From Coleofasciculus sp. FACHB-1120 (lineage in GTDB: Bacteria; Cyanobacteriota; Cyanobacteriia; Cyanobacteriales; FACHB-T130), in the NCBI RefSeq assembly GCF_014698845.1, contig NZ_JACJTV010000003.1, forward strand, positions 338,213 through 402,212: a DNA stretch of 64,000 nt. Direction: 5' to 3'. This document shows, piece by piece, positions 56,830-64,000 of the stretch (position 1 is its first letter; every line of letters begins with the position of its first letter). The translations under genes were made by a program, and so were the position numbers. The notes beneath the pieces were generated by a model. The model had not been told where the DNA came from, ran no database searches, and worked only from the letters and a program-made list of their open reading frames with translations.

Positions 56830-57063
56830 ATGAATCTATATAGCATTCTTCAAATTATATGGGCGGCTTCTTCCGCCATTCTGATTGTTTTAGTGCTGCT
56901 ACATAGTCCTAAAGGAGATGGAATTGGGGGGATTGGCGGACAGGCTCAATTGTTTACCAGCACCAGAAGTGCAGAAACAGCGCTGAATCGAGTAACCTGG
57001 ATATTCACTGTCATCTTTCTGGGCTTGTCGGTAATTTTGAGCATGGATCGGTTATGGCAATAG
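56830..57063 (+). CDS. secG: Protein-export membrane protein SecG
   Basis: SecG (77 residues) assists SecYE translocation. Two transmembrane helices (about 5-23 and 52-71) flank the conserved loop LHSPKGDGIGGIGGQAQLF. It is the partner of SecY (42403). The following metalloprotease gene starts 23 bp downstream. Confidence 0.94.
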   Translation: MNLYSILQIIWAASSAILIVLVLLHSPKGDGIGGIGGQAQLFTSTRSAETALNRVTWIFTVIFLGLSVILSMDRLWQ

Positions 57064-57086
57064 TATCCAATTGGGATGCATGATCA

Positions 57087-58028
57087 ATGATGGGTTTTGA
57101 GTGGAAAAAGGAGAAAAGTAGGAAAGTTGAAAAGGCGAAAGCATCAAACTTTCAAACTCTTAGACGAAGCCTACAGAAACGCTTGCGACATCAAAACTCT
57201 TTTCAAAACTCAAAACGATTCATCACGGCGGGAATCGCGATCGCAACTTGCTTATTGGTAGTTTTAGCCCATTTTCGGGTAGTGGACGCGGGTGATGGTT
57301 GGGCATCTGAAGTGTCACGCCAGCTATCTGCAACCTCGCTCCCGACACCCCAAGCCCACGTCCTACCGCCGACACTGTTGCAATGGCAAGATACCAGCAA
57401 CAGTGGTGATTACTTCTCTCAGGTAAAGCCTACCCCTGTTGGCTATCTGGTTTGGTCGCAGTTTCCGGTTAAGGTCTTCGTAGAGAGGTCAGAAACTTCT
57501 ACCGTAAGCCAACAGTGGGCAAGTGCTGTGTTAAATGCTGTGCAGGAATGGGGCGTTTATTTGCCCCTCCAGGTGGTCGAGCAGTCAGAGATGGCTGATA
57601 TCAAGATCGTGCGATCGCTTCCTTCCCTTAAGCCATCCTTTAACCGCCGCACTGGGGAATTTCATCTGCCTCGCGCTCGTTCTGCTGAAACCCGCTATGA
57701 ATTCTATCTCAACCCAGTAACAGGCACACCCTCTGTTCTATCCCATCGATTTACGATTCAACTGAGTCCGACTCAAACCGGCGACTATATTCAATCTGCT
57801 GCCCGTCACGAACTCGGGCACGCACTGGGTATCTGGGGGCACAGTCCTTTAGAAACAGACGCCCTATATTTTTCCCAGGTGCGTAATCCTCCCCCAATTT
57901 CTTTGAGAGATATCAACACCCTCAAGCGGATCTACGAACAGCCAACACGAGTGGGATGGCCTTTGCAAAATGCTACCCAAAGCCACCTCAAGCGTACAGG
58001 ATTGGTGAATAACTCATCTGCCATCTAG
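57087..58028 (+). CDS. Predicted zinc metalloprotease of the matrixin-like (M10) type
   Basis: The 313-residue protein carries the metzincin zinc motif HExxHxxGxxH as HELGHALGIWGH near residue 250. A downstream YFS follows, with no obvious Met-turn, so catalytic competence is likely but not proved. One transmembrane or signal segment (about residues 49-64) is preceded by about 45 basic residues whose codons are heptamer-like repeat sequence (for example AAAACTC words at 57195-57222). The true start may therefore be later, such as TTG 57184. It is probably exported or anchored in the membrane. Substrate unknown. Confidence 0.75.
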   Translation: MMGFEWKKEKSRKVEKAKASNFQTLRRSLQKRLRHQNSFQNSKRFITAGIAIATCLLVVLAHFRVVDAGDGWASEVSRQLSATSLPTPQAHVLPPTLLQWQDTSNSGDYFSQVKPTPVGYLVWSQFPVKVFVERSETSTVSQQWASAVLNAVQEWGVYLPLQVVEQSEMADIKIVRSLPSLKPSFNRRTGEFHLPRARSAETRYEFYLNPVTGTPSVLSHRFTIQLSPTQTGDYIQSAARHELGHALGIWGHSPLETDALYFSQVRNPPPISLRDINTLKRIYEQPTRVGWPLQNATQSHLKRTGLVNNSSAI

Positions 58029-58235
58029 GCGTGCAGTGGTGGGGCTAGAGGCGCACCTGTAAGCCGTCAATCATTAGCTAGATTGGTTGGGAGCCTAACG
58101 GAAGACTGCGTATAAATTCGCTTTGGATTTCATAGAAAGTTAAGCCGTTTCTCTAATTAAGAACGGAAATCAGGAATCAGACAACAACATGCGATCATCT
58201 CTTCTGAAGGACAACTAGCTCCTTCAGAATGATAA

Positions 58236-59426
58236 CTAGCTGATTTTCGTTCTACCTGGATAACGCCAATCGCTCAACTGGACGCGCCGTTCCTGTAGCA
58301 ACTCAGTATAAAGTTTTACCAATTGGTCGATGTTGCGGCTGAGGGTGTATCGCTCTACAACCCTAGCGATCGCTTTTTGTCCTAGTCGCTTTGTAAACTC
58401 CGGGTTGCCTCGTAACAACGGCAGTAGGGTTCGCAACTGCCCAGCGACCCCTTGAGTTCTGAGAATTATCCCAGCGTCTCCCTCCAACGGCGTTCCCTCC
58501 AAAACTTCGCCATCAGCACCGGCATCAGTGGCTACACAGGCAACGCCACAAGCCATTGCTTCTAGTAAGGAGAGTGAAAGCCCTTCTACCAGAGAAGGCA
58601 AAATAAATACATCGGCTCCCCGCAAAATTTCGATTCGCCGTTGCTCATCCGGTTCGGTTCCCCACCAAATGATGCCGTATTCTGAGTCATAAAACGGCTC
58701 TAAAGACGGTTTCAACGGTCCATCACCAACAATCAATAACTTACACTCTGGCCCCATTTCTGACTCTTTCCAGGCGCGGAGCATTGCTTCCACATTTTTT
58801 TCGGTGGCAATTCGACCCTGGTAGACAAACAGGCGCTTAGCGTTTACTTCAGATTTGATGTTAGAAGGCCCTGGACAATACTTCTGGACATCAACGCCAT
58901 TGGGAATCACAGCTACCTTTGACGCAGCGACTCCCAGCCGTGCTAGTAAATCCCGCTGAACTTGAGAAAAGATAATCGTTCGGTCGTAGTCTACTAGACA
59001 AGACGCATACAGCTGATAAGTCAGGAGTTGCGTCCCTGATTTGAGATTGCGTCGCTTCCCATCAAACGGGGTATGGAAGGTAGCAACCAGGGGTAAATTC
59101 AGTTCTTCGCAGATTTCCGGCAGCAGAAAGTCCAGAGGTGACAGAGTGAGCGAAGCGTGTACTAGGTCTGGCTTTAGCTCATCGAGCGACTGAGTCAGAA
59201 CCTTTCTCGATCTCAGAGTAGGAATTGTATAAACCTGGGACTTGTACAGGAACGGTAGAGACACTTCCTCACATCCAGGCCAAGCCTGGAGGTCAGATTC
59301 TTCGTCTTGGGCAAAGTGGAGGAAGCTAACTCGATGGCCCTGGGCTAACAACGCATTGGTAATTTCTCGACTGTAGGTGACATTGCCGCAAAAGGGTGAT
59401 TTTTTTCCAAGCCAGGCTATATGCAT
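58236..59426 (-). CDS. Glycosyltransferase family 4 protein
   Basis: A GT-B fold with the GT4 signature EGLSLSLLEAMACGVACVAT (near residue 285) and the mid-domain VIPNGVDVQKYCPG. The N-terminus (MHIAWLGKKSPFCGNVTYSR) fits donor/acceptor domain 1. At 396 residues it is a single-domain cytosolic enzyme, possibly glycosylating a lipid or polysaccharide. The acceptor is unknown. It is the last gene on the minus strand after the MFS transporter, with a heptamer spacer between. Confidence 0.88.
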   Translation of the reverse strand: MHIAWLGKKSPFCGNVTYSREITNALLAQGHRVSFLHFAQDEESDLQAWPGCEEVSLPFLYKSQVYTIPTLRSRKVLTQSLDELKPDLVHASLTLSPLDFLLPEICEELNLPLVATFHTPFDGKRRNLKSGTQLLTYQLYASCLVDYDRTIIFSQVQRDLLARLGVAASKVAVIPNGVDVQKYCPGPSNIKSEVNAKRLFVYQGRIATEKNVEAMLRAWKESEMGPECKLLIVGDGPLKPSLEPFYDSEYGIIWWGTEPDEQRRIEILRGADVFILPSLVEGLSLSLLEAMACGVACVATDAGADGEVLEGTPLEGDAGIILRTQGVAGQLRTLLPLLRGNPEFTKRLGQKAIARVVERYTLSRNIDQLVKLYTELLQERRVQLSDWRYPGRTKIS

Positions 59427-59429
59427 TTT

Positions 59430-59503
59430 CTAAGAGTTTTGAGTTTTTAGCTTTGAGTTTTGAGTTTTGAGTTAATCATTCAAAACTCGTTATTCAAAAC
59501 TCA
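59430..59503. repeat. Mirrored heptamers (GAGTTTT/AAAACTC), MFS-GT spacer
   Basis: About four GAGTTTT units (59434-59470) are followed by two CAAAACTC words (59481-59501). The arms pair across a short AT loop. Confidence 0.85.
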
Positions 59504-61183
59504 TCACTTTTCTTTTCCTGTACCGGAAATATACCAGGTTAAGAGTCCTCCTGCGATCGCGATCGCAGCTAAACCGAGAAATACTGCCTGTAACCCCAAA
59601 ATCGTCTCTGCAACGCCTGCTAAGGCTAAAGGCAGGCTTAGAGCAATATTAATGACGTTGTTTTGTAACCCAAAGACTTTCCCTCGCATTTGGTCGGGGG
59701 TTTCGGCTTGGATGGTTGTCTGCATCGGGATAGCCACCAACGACCCAAAAAAGCCTAAAAGCGTGGTCAACAGGAATGCCAGCAATAGCTGCTTCGTAAA
59801 CAATCCCAGACCAACCAAAGAGGCTGCCGTTCCGATAGAACCATAGAGGCTGAGCCGATTATGGGAGAACCGCTGCCCAAAGTGTCCCAGAACCGTCGCC
59901 CCTCCCACCATGCCAACCCCACCAGCCGCGAGTAAAAAGCCGAACTGAGAGGATTTCAAGCCAGGAATAACTTCTGCCATCCGCACAGCTAGAACCGACA
60001 GCGCCGCAAAAACTGAAAATAAAATTACCAGTTGGATTAGGGCATTGCGGACGCGCTTTTGTTCTTTGAGGTAACGCAGTCCGTCACGCAGATCTTCCCA
60101 AACATGGGGTGATTCGTGTTCGGGGGTGTTAGTTTTTTCACCCGTGCGGAGGATCAGCAACAGCAATCCTGCGATCGCATAACTGCCTCCCACCACCAAT
60201 TCTTTACCAATGTCCGCTCCCACACCCAAGCGTCCTGCTAGGGTATCTGCAATTCCCAGTAACGGCTCTCCCACGGCAAATCCCACGATTACCGAAGCCA
60301 TCATTGTCATCGTGTACAGCGAATTCGCCGAAAGCAAATGATGCCGTCCCACAACCAGCGGAATCACTGACTGCTCAGCGGGGGCAAAAAACTGCGTCAG
60401 CGTAGAAATCAGGAATGTTAATCCCAGCAGAATGCAGAATCCCACCGGCAACCCTCCCAGAGTTGACCAGCCATGCGAGATCCACAGCAGCGGCGGTACC
60501 GCCAAAACCAGTGCCCCCCGCAGCAGGTTCGTTGCCACTAGCACTGCCTTCTTGGGCCACCGATCTACAAACACACCCGCAACGGAACCAAATAGTATGG
60601 CGGGAATCGTAAAGGCCATCATGATCGCCGATACCCACACGCTGATCGTCTGATCTGGTGCTTGAAAGTGAGTAGCAATCAATGCAATTACCAGCACCAG
60701 ATAAACCTTATCGGCTATCTGCGAGAAAACTTGACCCCCCCACAGAGCCAGGAAGTTACGGTTTTTTAAAACCGGCAAAAACCCTTGTGCTTCCTCCTCT
60801 ACTTCCTCATCGACAACCAGATTGGACGCCGAGGTGCTGTGGTTCAATCCTCCATCAGAAGGGTCGTCCGTTTCTGTTTCTGTATCTATCTCTGGGGTTA
60901 CAGCATCGTCCACCGGGGAGTGGGGAAAAGAAATCGCCGGGCGAACCTCTTCCCATTCAGTGGTTTCATGGGGTGTTAAGCGCTCGTCAGACAAGGGGCG
61001 TAATGTGGTAGGTGTTGACGATCCAGTAAAAGCAGGGCGGGGGCGCTCGGAAGCGGGAATGCTGAATCCGGAAGAACGAGGAAATTTCCCTTCCTCCGTC
61101 CACCGTTCGCCATCCTCAATCTTCTGTCTAGACTGACTTAGGGACATTCGAGCTTGTAGATCGGAATCATACCGTTGCATCAT
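59504..61183 (-). CDS. Major facilitator superfamily transporter with long N-terminal extension
   Basis: The 559-residue protein has about 12 transmembrane helices from residue 135 on (NRNFLALWGGQVFSQIADKV marks the first). The MFS-3 style loop VDRWPKKAVL lies after helix 2. Residues 1-130 are acidic and probably disordered (TETETDDPSDGG and EEEVE-like patches), an unusual extension that is cytosolic. Related proteins are enterobactin-exporter-like effluxers; the substrate is unknown. Only 3 bp separate its start from the recO stop, so it is co-transcribed with recO. Confidence 0.88.
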   Translation of the reverse strand: MMQRYDSDLQARMSLSQSRQKIEDGERWTEEGKFPRSSGFSIPASERPRPAFTGSSTPTTLRPLSDERLTPHETTEWEEVRPAISFPHSPVDDAVTPEIDTETETDDPSDGGLNHSTSASNLVVDEEVEEEAQGFLPVLKNRNFLALWGGQVFSQIADKVYLVLVIALIATHFQAPDQTISVWVSAIMMAFTIPAILFGSVAGVFVDRWPKKAVLVATNLLRGALVLAVPPLLWISHGWSTLGGLPVGFCILLGLTFLISTLTQFFAPAEQSVIPLVVGRHHLLSANSLYTMTMMASVIVGFAVGEPLLGIADTLAGRLGVGADIGKELVVGGSYAIAGLLLLILRTGEKTNTPEHESPHVWEDLRDGLRYLKEQKRVRNALIQLVILFSVFAALSVLAVRMAEVIPGLKSSQFGFLLAAGGVGMVGGATVLGHFGQRFSHNRLSLYGSIGTAASLVGLGLFTKQLLLAFLLTTLLGFFGSLVAIPMQTTIQAETPDQMRGKVFGLQNNVINIALSLPLALAGVAETILGLQAVFLGLAAIAIAGGLLTWYISGTGKEK

Positions 61184-61186
61184 GGT

Positions 61187-62191
61187 TCAGGATAAATTCA
61201 GCTGGGACGAGAAACAAGCATCCATCAAAGCAGCAGAGCGAATTGACCGACCAAAGTGATACTGGACGTACTGACGTAAGAGTTGCTCTACTGAAACCCA
61301 AGCGGCGTCTTCGGAAGGATGAGAGATGAGGGAGGTCGGATGAGTTAATTCTTCATTACTTTTTCCGTTCTGGGGTAGCTCTGGCTCAGCTAACTGCTGT
61401 AGCAGCGCTAGCTCAACGGCGTTCAGTTTGGTGTTCAGCATCACGGGCGTTTGTGGATGAACAACTGTTTGGTAGTTCCCACTGAGTTCCTCTGGCATTG
61501 TGCCTTGACCTGGCGGTGAAAAGCGTATGGCTGTAGGCGAGACTTTCCCGTGTACTGCCATGCCTTTTGCTGTAATACCAGACGTGCGCGATCGCGCTTC
61601 GGCTTGCAAGCGTTCTAATGCTGGTAAGCTCACTGTGCCACCGGCAGCAGTACTAAACCCAACCCGCCAGTCTGGATCGGTAAATTCCGGCATCAGGGGA
61701 TGCCGCGAGACACAACAATGTTGAACCTGCGGCGCAACACCAGCCAAAGCCATCAGGTGAAACACGCCGTGGGCTAAGTGAGCTAAAACCAGAGCCGCGC
61801 TGTTGGCAGGCAACCGCTCTAATCGATGCAGATGTTCGTTAAGCAACTCATACAATTCCATTTGCGGCTGGTCGCTCAACGCTTGACAAAGAACTACTTC
61901 CGCTAAGTATTGGCTGGCTGTCAGTTTTTGAAGATCCTGACTTAAGCCAGGGTAGGACTCTAGCGTCTCTGCCTGAGTAATTTTATCGAGCGATCGCCCT
62001 TTGGCAATCAGTAGCTCATTCACTACAAACAAAGCACTCCTGCCGCCTAGCTTTGAGTGGTGCTTGCGTGCCCCCGGAGCCACAGCCCGAATCAAACCAA
62101 ATTCAGGCGTCAAAATCGTTAGCAGCCGGTCAGACTCGCCCAGCGCCATACTCTTTAGATTGATTCCGGTTACTTTGTAAGTTCGGCTCAT
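61187..62191 (-). CDS. recO: DNA repair protein RecO
   Basis: RecO loads RecA on SSB-coated DNA together with RecR. The N-terminal OB fold is seen in [20 protein letters not shown] and [21 protein letters not shown] helical domain and a cysteine site (HCCVSRHPL near residue 160) follow. At 334 residues it is longer than E. coli RecO (about 240); the extra is a variable stretch around residues 205-235 and 275-295. It lies downstream of deoC and 3 bp before the MFS gene. Confidence 0.93.
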   Translation of the reverse strand: MSRTYKVTGINLKSMALGESDRLLTILTPEFGLIRAVAPGARKHHSKLGGRSALFVVNELLIAKGRSLDKITQAETLESYPGLSQDLQKLTASQYLAEVVLCQALSDQPQMELYELLNEHLHRLERLPANSAALVLAHLAHGVFHLMALAGVAPQVQHCCVSRHPLMPEFTDPDWRVGFSTAAGGTVSLPALERLQAEARSRTSGITAKGMAVHGKVSPTAIRFSPPGQGTMPEELSGNYQTVVHPQTPVMLNTKLNAVELALLQQLAEPELPQNGKSNEELTHPTSLISHPSEDAAWVSVEQLLRQYVQYHFGRSIRSAALMDACFSSQLNLS

Positions 62192-62202
62192 GACGTGGGG
62201 TT

Positions 62203-62276
62203 ATTGGTCAAGAGGTGATGGGTAATTGGTCAAGAGTTAGTGACTCATTCCCGATTACCCATTACCAATTCCCCTT
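62203..62276. repeat. Mirrored repeat (GGTAATT/AATTACC) at the deoC-recO junction
   Basis: GGGTAATTGGTCAAGAG (62220-62236) is followed by CCCGATTACCCATTACCAATT (about 62252-62272). The right arm enters the last codons of deoC on the minus strand. Confidence 0.8.
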
Positions 62277-62951
62277 TCCCTCCTTCTCCAGCGTATCGCG
62301 CTCACGAAGCAGATCGGGACCGTATGACGTGCCTAGCCGCGTCGCTCCTGCCATGATTAACTCCAAGGCTTGCTCAGGGGTACGGATTCCCCCCGATGCT
62401 TTAATACCTACCTGTTCCCGTGCTACTTCTTTCAAAAGTTGGATATCCGCTACTGTGGCACCTCCAAAGAAACCAGTGCTGGTTTTTAAAAATGCTACTC
62501 CTGCATCCATACATATTTCCGCTGCCAGTCGTTTCTCTGCATCTGTCAGGCGGGTGGTTTCCAAAATTGCCTTGACGGTTTGACCCGTTTCACAAATTTC
62601 TGCAATTTCTCGGTGGACATCCTCAGTCTTCCCAATTTTCAACCAACCCTGGTTGATAACAACATCCAATTCCACCGCCCCATTTTCCACGGCTTCTTGG
62701 GCTTCGTAGAGCTTAACCGCCGATGTTGTCGCTCCAGAGGGAAAACCGATCACTGTACAAACTTTCGGCTGCTTGCCTTTGAGAAGCTCAGTCGCTTGCC
62801 GCACGTATGCCGGATAGACGCACACTGCCGCGAACTGAAACCTGTCAGCCTCTTCACACCACTGCTTAACCTGCTCTGGGGTTGCCGTTGGATTTAGCAG
62901 CGCATGATCGATAAATGGAGCAATATCAATATTTGGCTGAGTAACAGCCAT
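62262..62951 (-). CDS. deoC: Deoxyribose-phosphate aldolase
   Basis: DeoC cleaves 2-deoxyribose 5-phosphate to glyceraldehyde 3-phosphate and acetaldehyde. The Schiff-base lysine lies in [10 protein letters not shown] (near residue 158) and a second active-site lysine in [27 protein letters not shown] is also conserved. At 229 residues length is normal. The final residues (EGKGNW) are encoded by the edge of the heptamer repeat, so the natural end may have been altered. It precedes recO on the same strand. Confidence 0.96.
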   Translation of the reverse strand: MAVTQPNIDIAPFIDHALLNPTATPEQVKQWCEEADRFQFAAVCVYPAYVRQATELLKGKQPKVCTVIGFPSGATTSAVKLYEAQEAVENGAVELDVVINQGWLKIGKTEDVHREIAEICETGQTVKAILETTRLTDAEKRLAAEICMDAGVAFLKTSTGFFGGATVADIQLLKEVAREQVGIKASGGIRTPEQALELIMAGATRLGTSYGPDLLRERDTLEKEGKGNW

Positions 62952-63204
62952 TGCTTCTCCTCTCGCTCACCTTACCTATTGTTAACTTTTATCAGATATT
63001 TAAGCAAAATTAAACAAAAGATCGCGGAATCATTACCGGATAGCCTGTAGCTTTAATCGGACAGGCGATCCAGACAGACAGGTGTTCTTCCCTTACCTGA
63101 TGGGAGGTTGACACTACCGACCCAAAAATGGTGAGAGCAATTGGATAGTTAAGCCGTCGCCAACTTAGGTTAAAAATATTTAGAGAAAGGAAAACAAGTT
63201 AAAA

Positions 63205-63681
63205 ATGTCTGATAAGCCAGGGTTAATGGGACTGGGGGGTATATTTTTTGTAGTTGGAGCGGGTATGGTACTTGGCAGTTTTGTAAATTACCATCAAAAG
63301 CAAGATTTTATTAAAAGCTCATCCTCTACTACAGGTACAATCATTAATTTAAAACTTCAAGTATCTAGAAAATCGCGGGCTTATTTCCCTGTATTCCAAT
63401 TTCAAACCCCCAATGGAGAAACGATAAAGGTTGAATCTAATATGGGGAGTAATCCACCCGGATATGAAATTGGGCAATCCGTGCCGATTATTTATAGCCC
63501 TAATAATCCGAGCGAAGCAGAGATAAACTCTTTTTGGTCACTTTGGTTTGCGGCGATATTTTTATTGGGAATGGGAGGTCTTTTTGCCGTAATAGGTTTA
63601 AGTATGCTTGTTCACGCTTTACCCTTCAAGAAATCTAAAACTACAGGGGATTTTGCTGATGAAGAATCTTTGATAAGCTAG
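63205..63681 (+). CDS. DUF3592 domain membrane protein
   Basis: The 158-residue protein has two transmembrane helices (about 8-26 and 110-135) flanking an extramembrane domain (TTGTIINLKLQVSRK and YFPVFQFQTPNGETIKVES, then YEIGQSVPIIYSPNNPSEA). This layout is DUF3592. Function is unknown. AGAAAGGAAAAC precedes ATG 63205. It is monocistronic, with lower GC than its neighbours. Confidence 0.8.
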   Translation: MSDKPGLMGLGGIFFVVGAGMVLGSFVNYHQKQDFIKSSSSTTGTIINLKLQVSRKSRAYFPVFQFQTPNGETIKVESNMGSNPPGYEIGQSVPIIYSPNNPSEAEINSFWSLWFAAIFLLGMGGLFAVIGLSMLVHALPFKKSKTTGDFADEESLIS

Positions 63682-63893
63682 AAATAACCTTTGGGTACAA
63701 GTTGTGTACAAAGAATATATCCAGTGATTTTTAGCTTATTTGAAAGAAGTTCGGAGCTTTATCTTGATAATCGGGCAGGTAAGTTTAAAGTGAATTTTTA
63801 GAGCGATCGCTTTGTGTAACCTACTCTAGCTTCAGTTTGATGCAGGTAGGCATAGGGAAGCGATCGCTCTTTATCTTAATGGACGCTAAGTAG

Positions 63894-64000
63894 CTAGGAT
63901 GATTTAAACCTAAAACGCTCCATCGTATACCCACCTTGTTCACTTCGTGATTCCATGCCCTCCATCACAGCCAGGGCTAAATCATATTCATTGTCAAACA
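63894..64000 (-). CDS. C-terminal fragment of an unidentified gene
   Basis: The minus-strand frame is open from the window edge to TAG at 63894-63896 (35 codons). It reads FDNEYDLALAVMEGMESRSE, then a short polar end (GGYTMERFRFKSS). The sequence is protein-like (regular, acidic helix), but too short to identify. The rest of the gene is outside the window. Confidence 0.55.
   Translation of the reverse strand, partial: FDNEYDLALAVMEGMESRSEQGGYTMERFRFKSS

Noticed and set aside
60415..61136. Several plus-strand open frames opposite the MFS gene
   Set aside because: They are shadows of the minus-strand transporter gene, whose membrane-helix pattern is clear.

Overview
The window is chromosomal DNA from a cyanobacterium, most likely a filamentous or otherwise large-genome species. 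The grounds are the abundant HIP1 octamers (GCGATCGC), the cyanobacterial S10/spc/alpha ribosomal gene order (no rpsJ, rpsN or rpmD in the cluster), NdhN of the photosynthetic NDH-1 complex, the circadian-input protein LdpA, a Ycf45-type R3H ATPase, a DUF3493 protein, and heptanucleotide (7-bp) short tandem repeats in many spacers. No rRNA gene, CRISPR array, prophage or intact insertion sequence was seen.

Layout. 1-7.8 kb: the 3' end of a CBS-domain membrane protein, queC, a Gfo/Idh/MocA oxidoreductase, a GDSL hydrolase, a 45-residue membrane protein, an ABC exporter and a second CBS-domain membrane protein. 7.9-9 kb: tRNA-Tyr, tRNA-Thr and, on the opposite strand, tRNA-Arg. 9.2-13.2 kb: a compact plus-strand set (unknown protein, eight-helix membrane protein, HTH protein with an acidic linker, molybdopterin oxidoreductase). 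13.8-18.7 kb: pentapeptide protein, cutA, ADP-ribosylglycohydrolase, PD-(D/E)XK nuclease, tRNA-Thr(CGT), DUF3493 protein and an FHA protein. 18.8-24.5 kb: a DNA-repair neighbourhood (recA, xseA, xseB, nurA), a HAD hydrolase and tRNA-Gln. 24.9-31.6 kb, all minus strand: the R3H ATPase, ldpA, three paralogous VWA proteins with an interleaved coiled-coil protein, and ndhN.

32.7-50.9 kb is one continuous plus-strand ribosomal/transcription/export superoperon: rplC-D-W-B, rpsS, rplV, rpsC, rplP, rpmC, rpsQ, rplN-X-E, rpsH, rplF-R, rpsE, rplO, secY, adk, infA, rpmJ, rpsM-K, rpoA, rplQ, truA, rplM, rpsI, rpmE, prfA. It closes with two consecutive intrinsic terminators. A clear internal promoter precedes rpmJ. 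Seven of these genes start with GTG or TTG.

51.5-64 kb: a small HTH-like protein, an ABC-F ATPase, gpmI-secG, a predicted zinc metalloprotease, then a minus-strand group (glycosyltransferase, MFS transporter, recO, deoC), a DUF3592 protein and the 3' end of an unidentified minus-strand gene.

The most unusual signal is architectural. Many spacers, especially those inside the ribosomal superoperon, contain runs of a 7-bp unit followed by a run of the complementary unit in inverted orientation. The unit sequence differs from spacer to spacer, but the period and the mirrored layout are kept. The same structure has entered coding sequence in nurA, near the C-terminus of deoC and probably at the N-terminus of the metalloprotease. 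Two MITE-like inverted-repeat elements and a perfect 32-bp palindrome centred on a HIP1 site are further non-coding structures worth checking.
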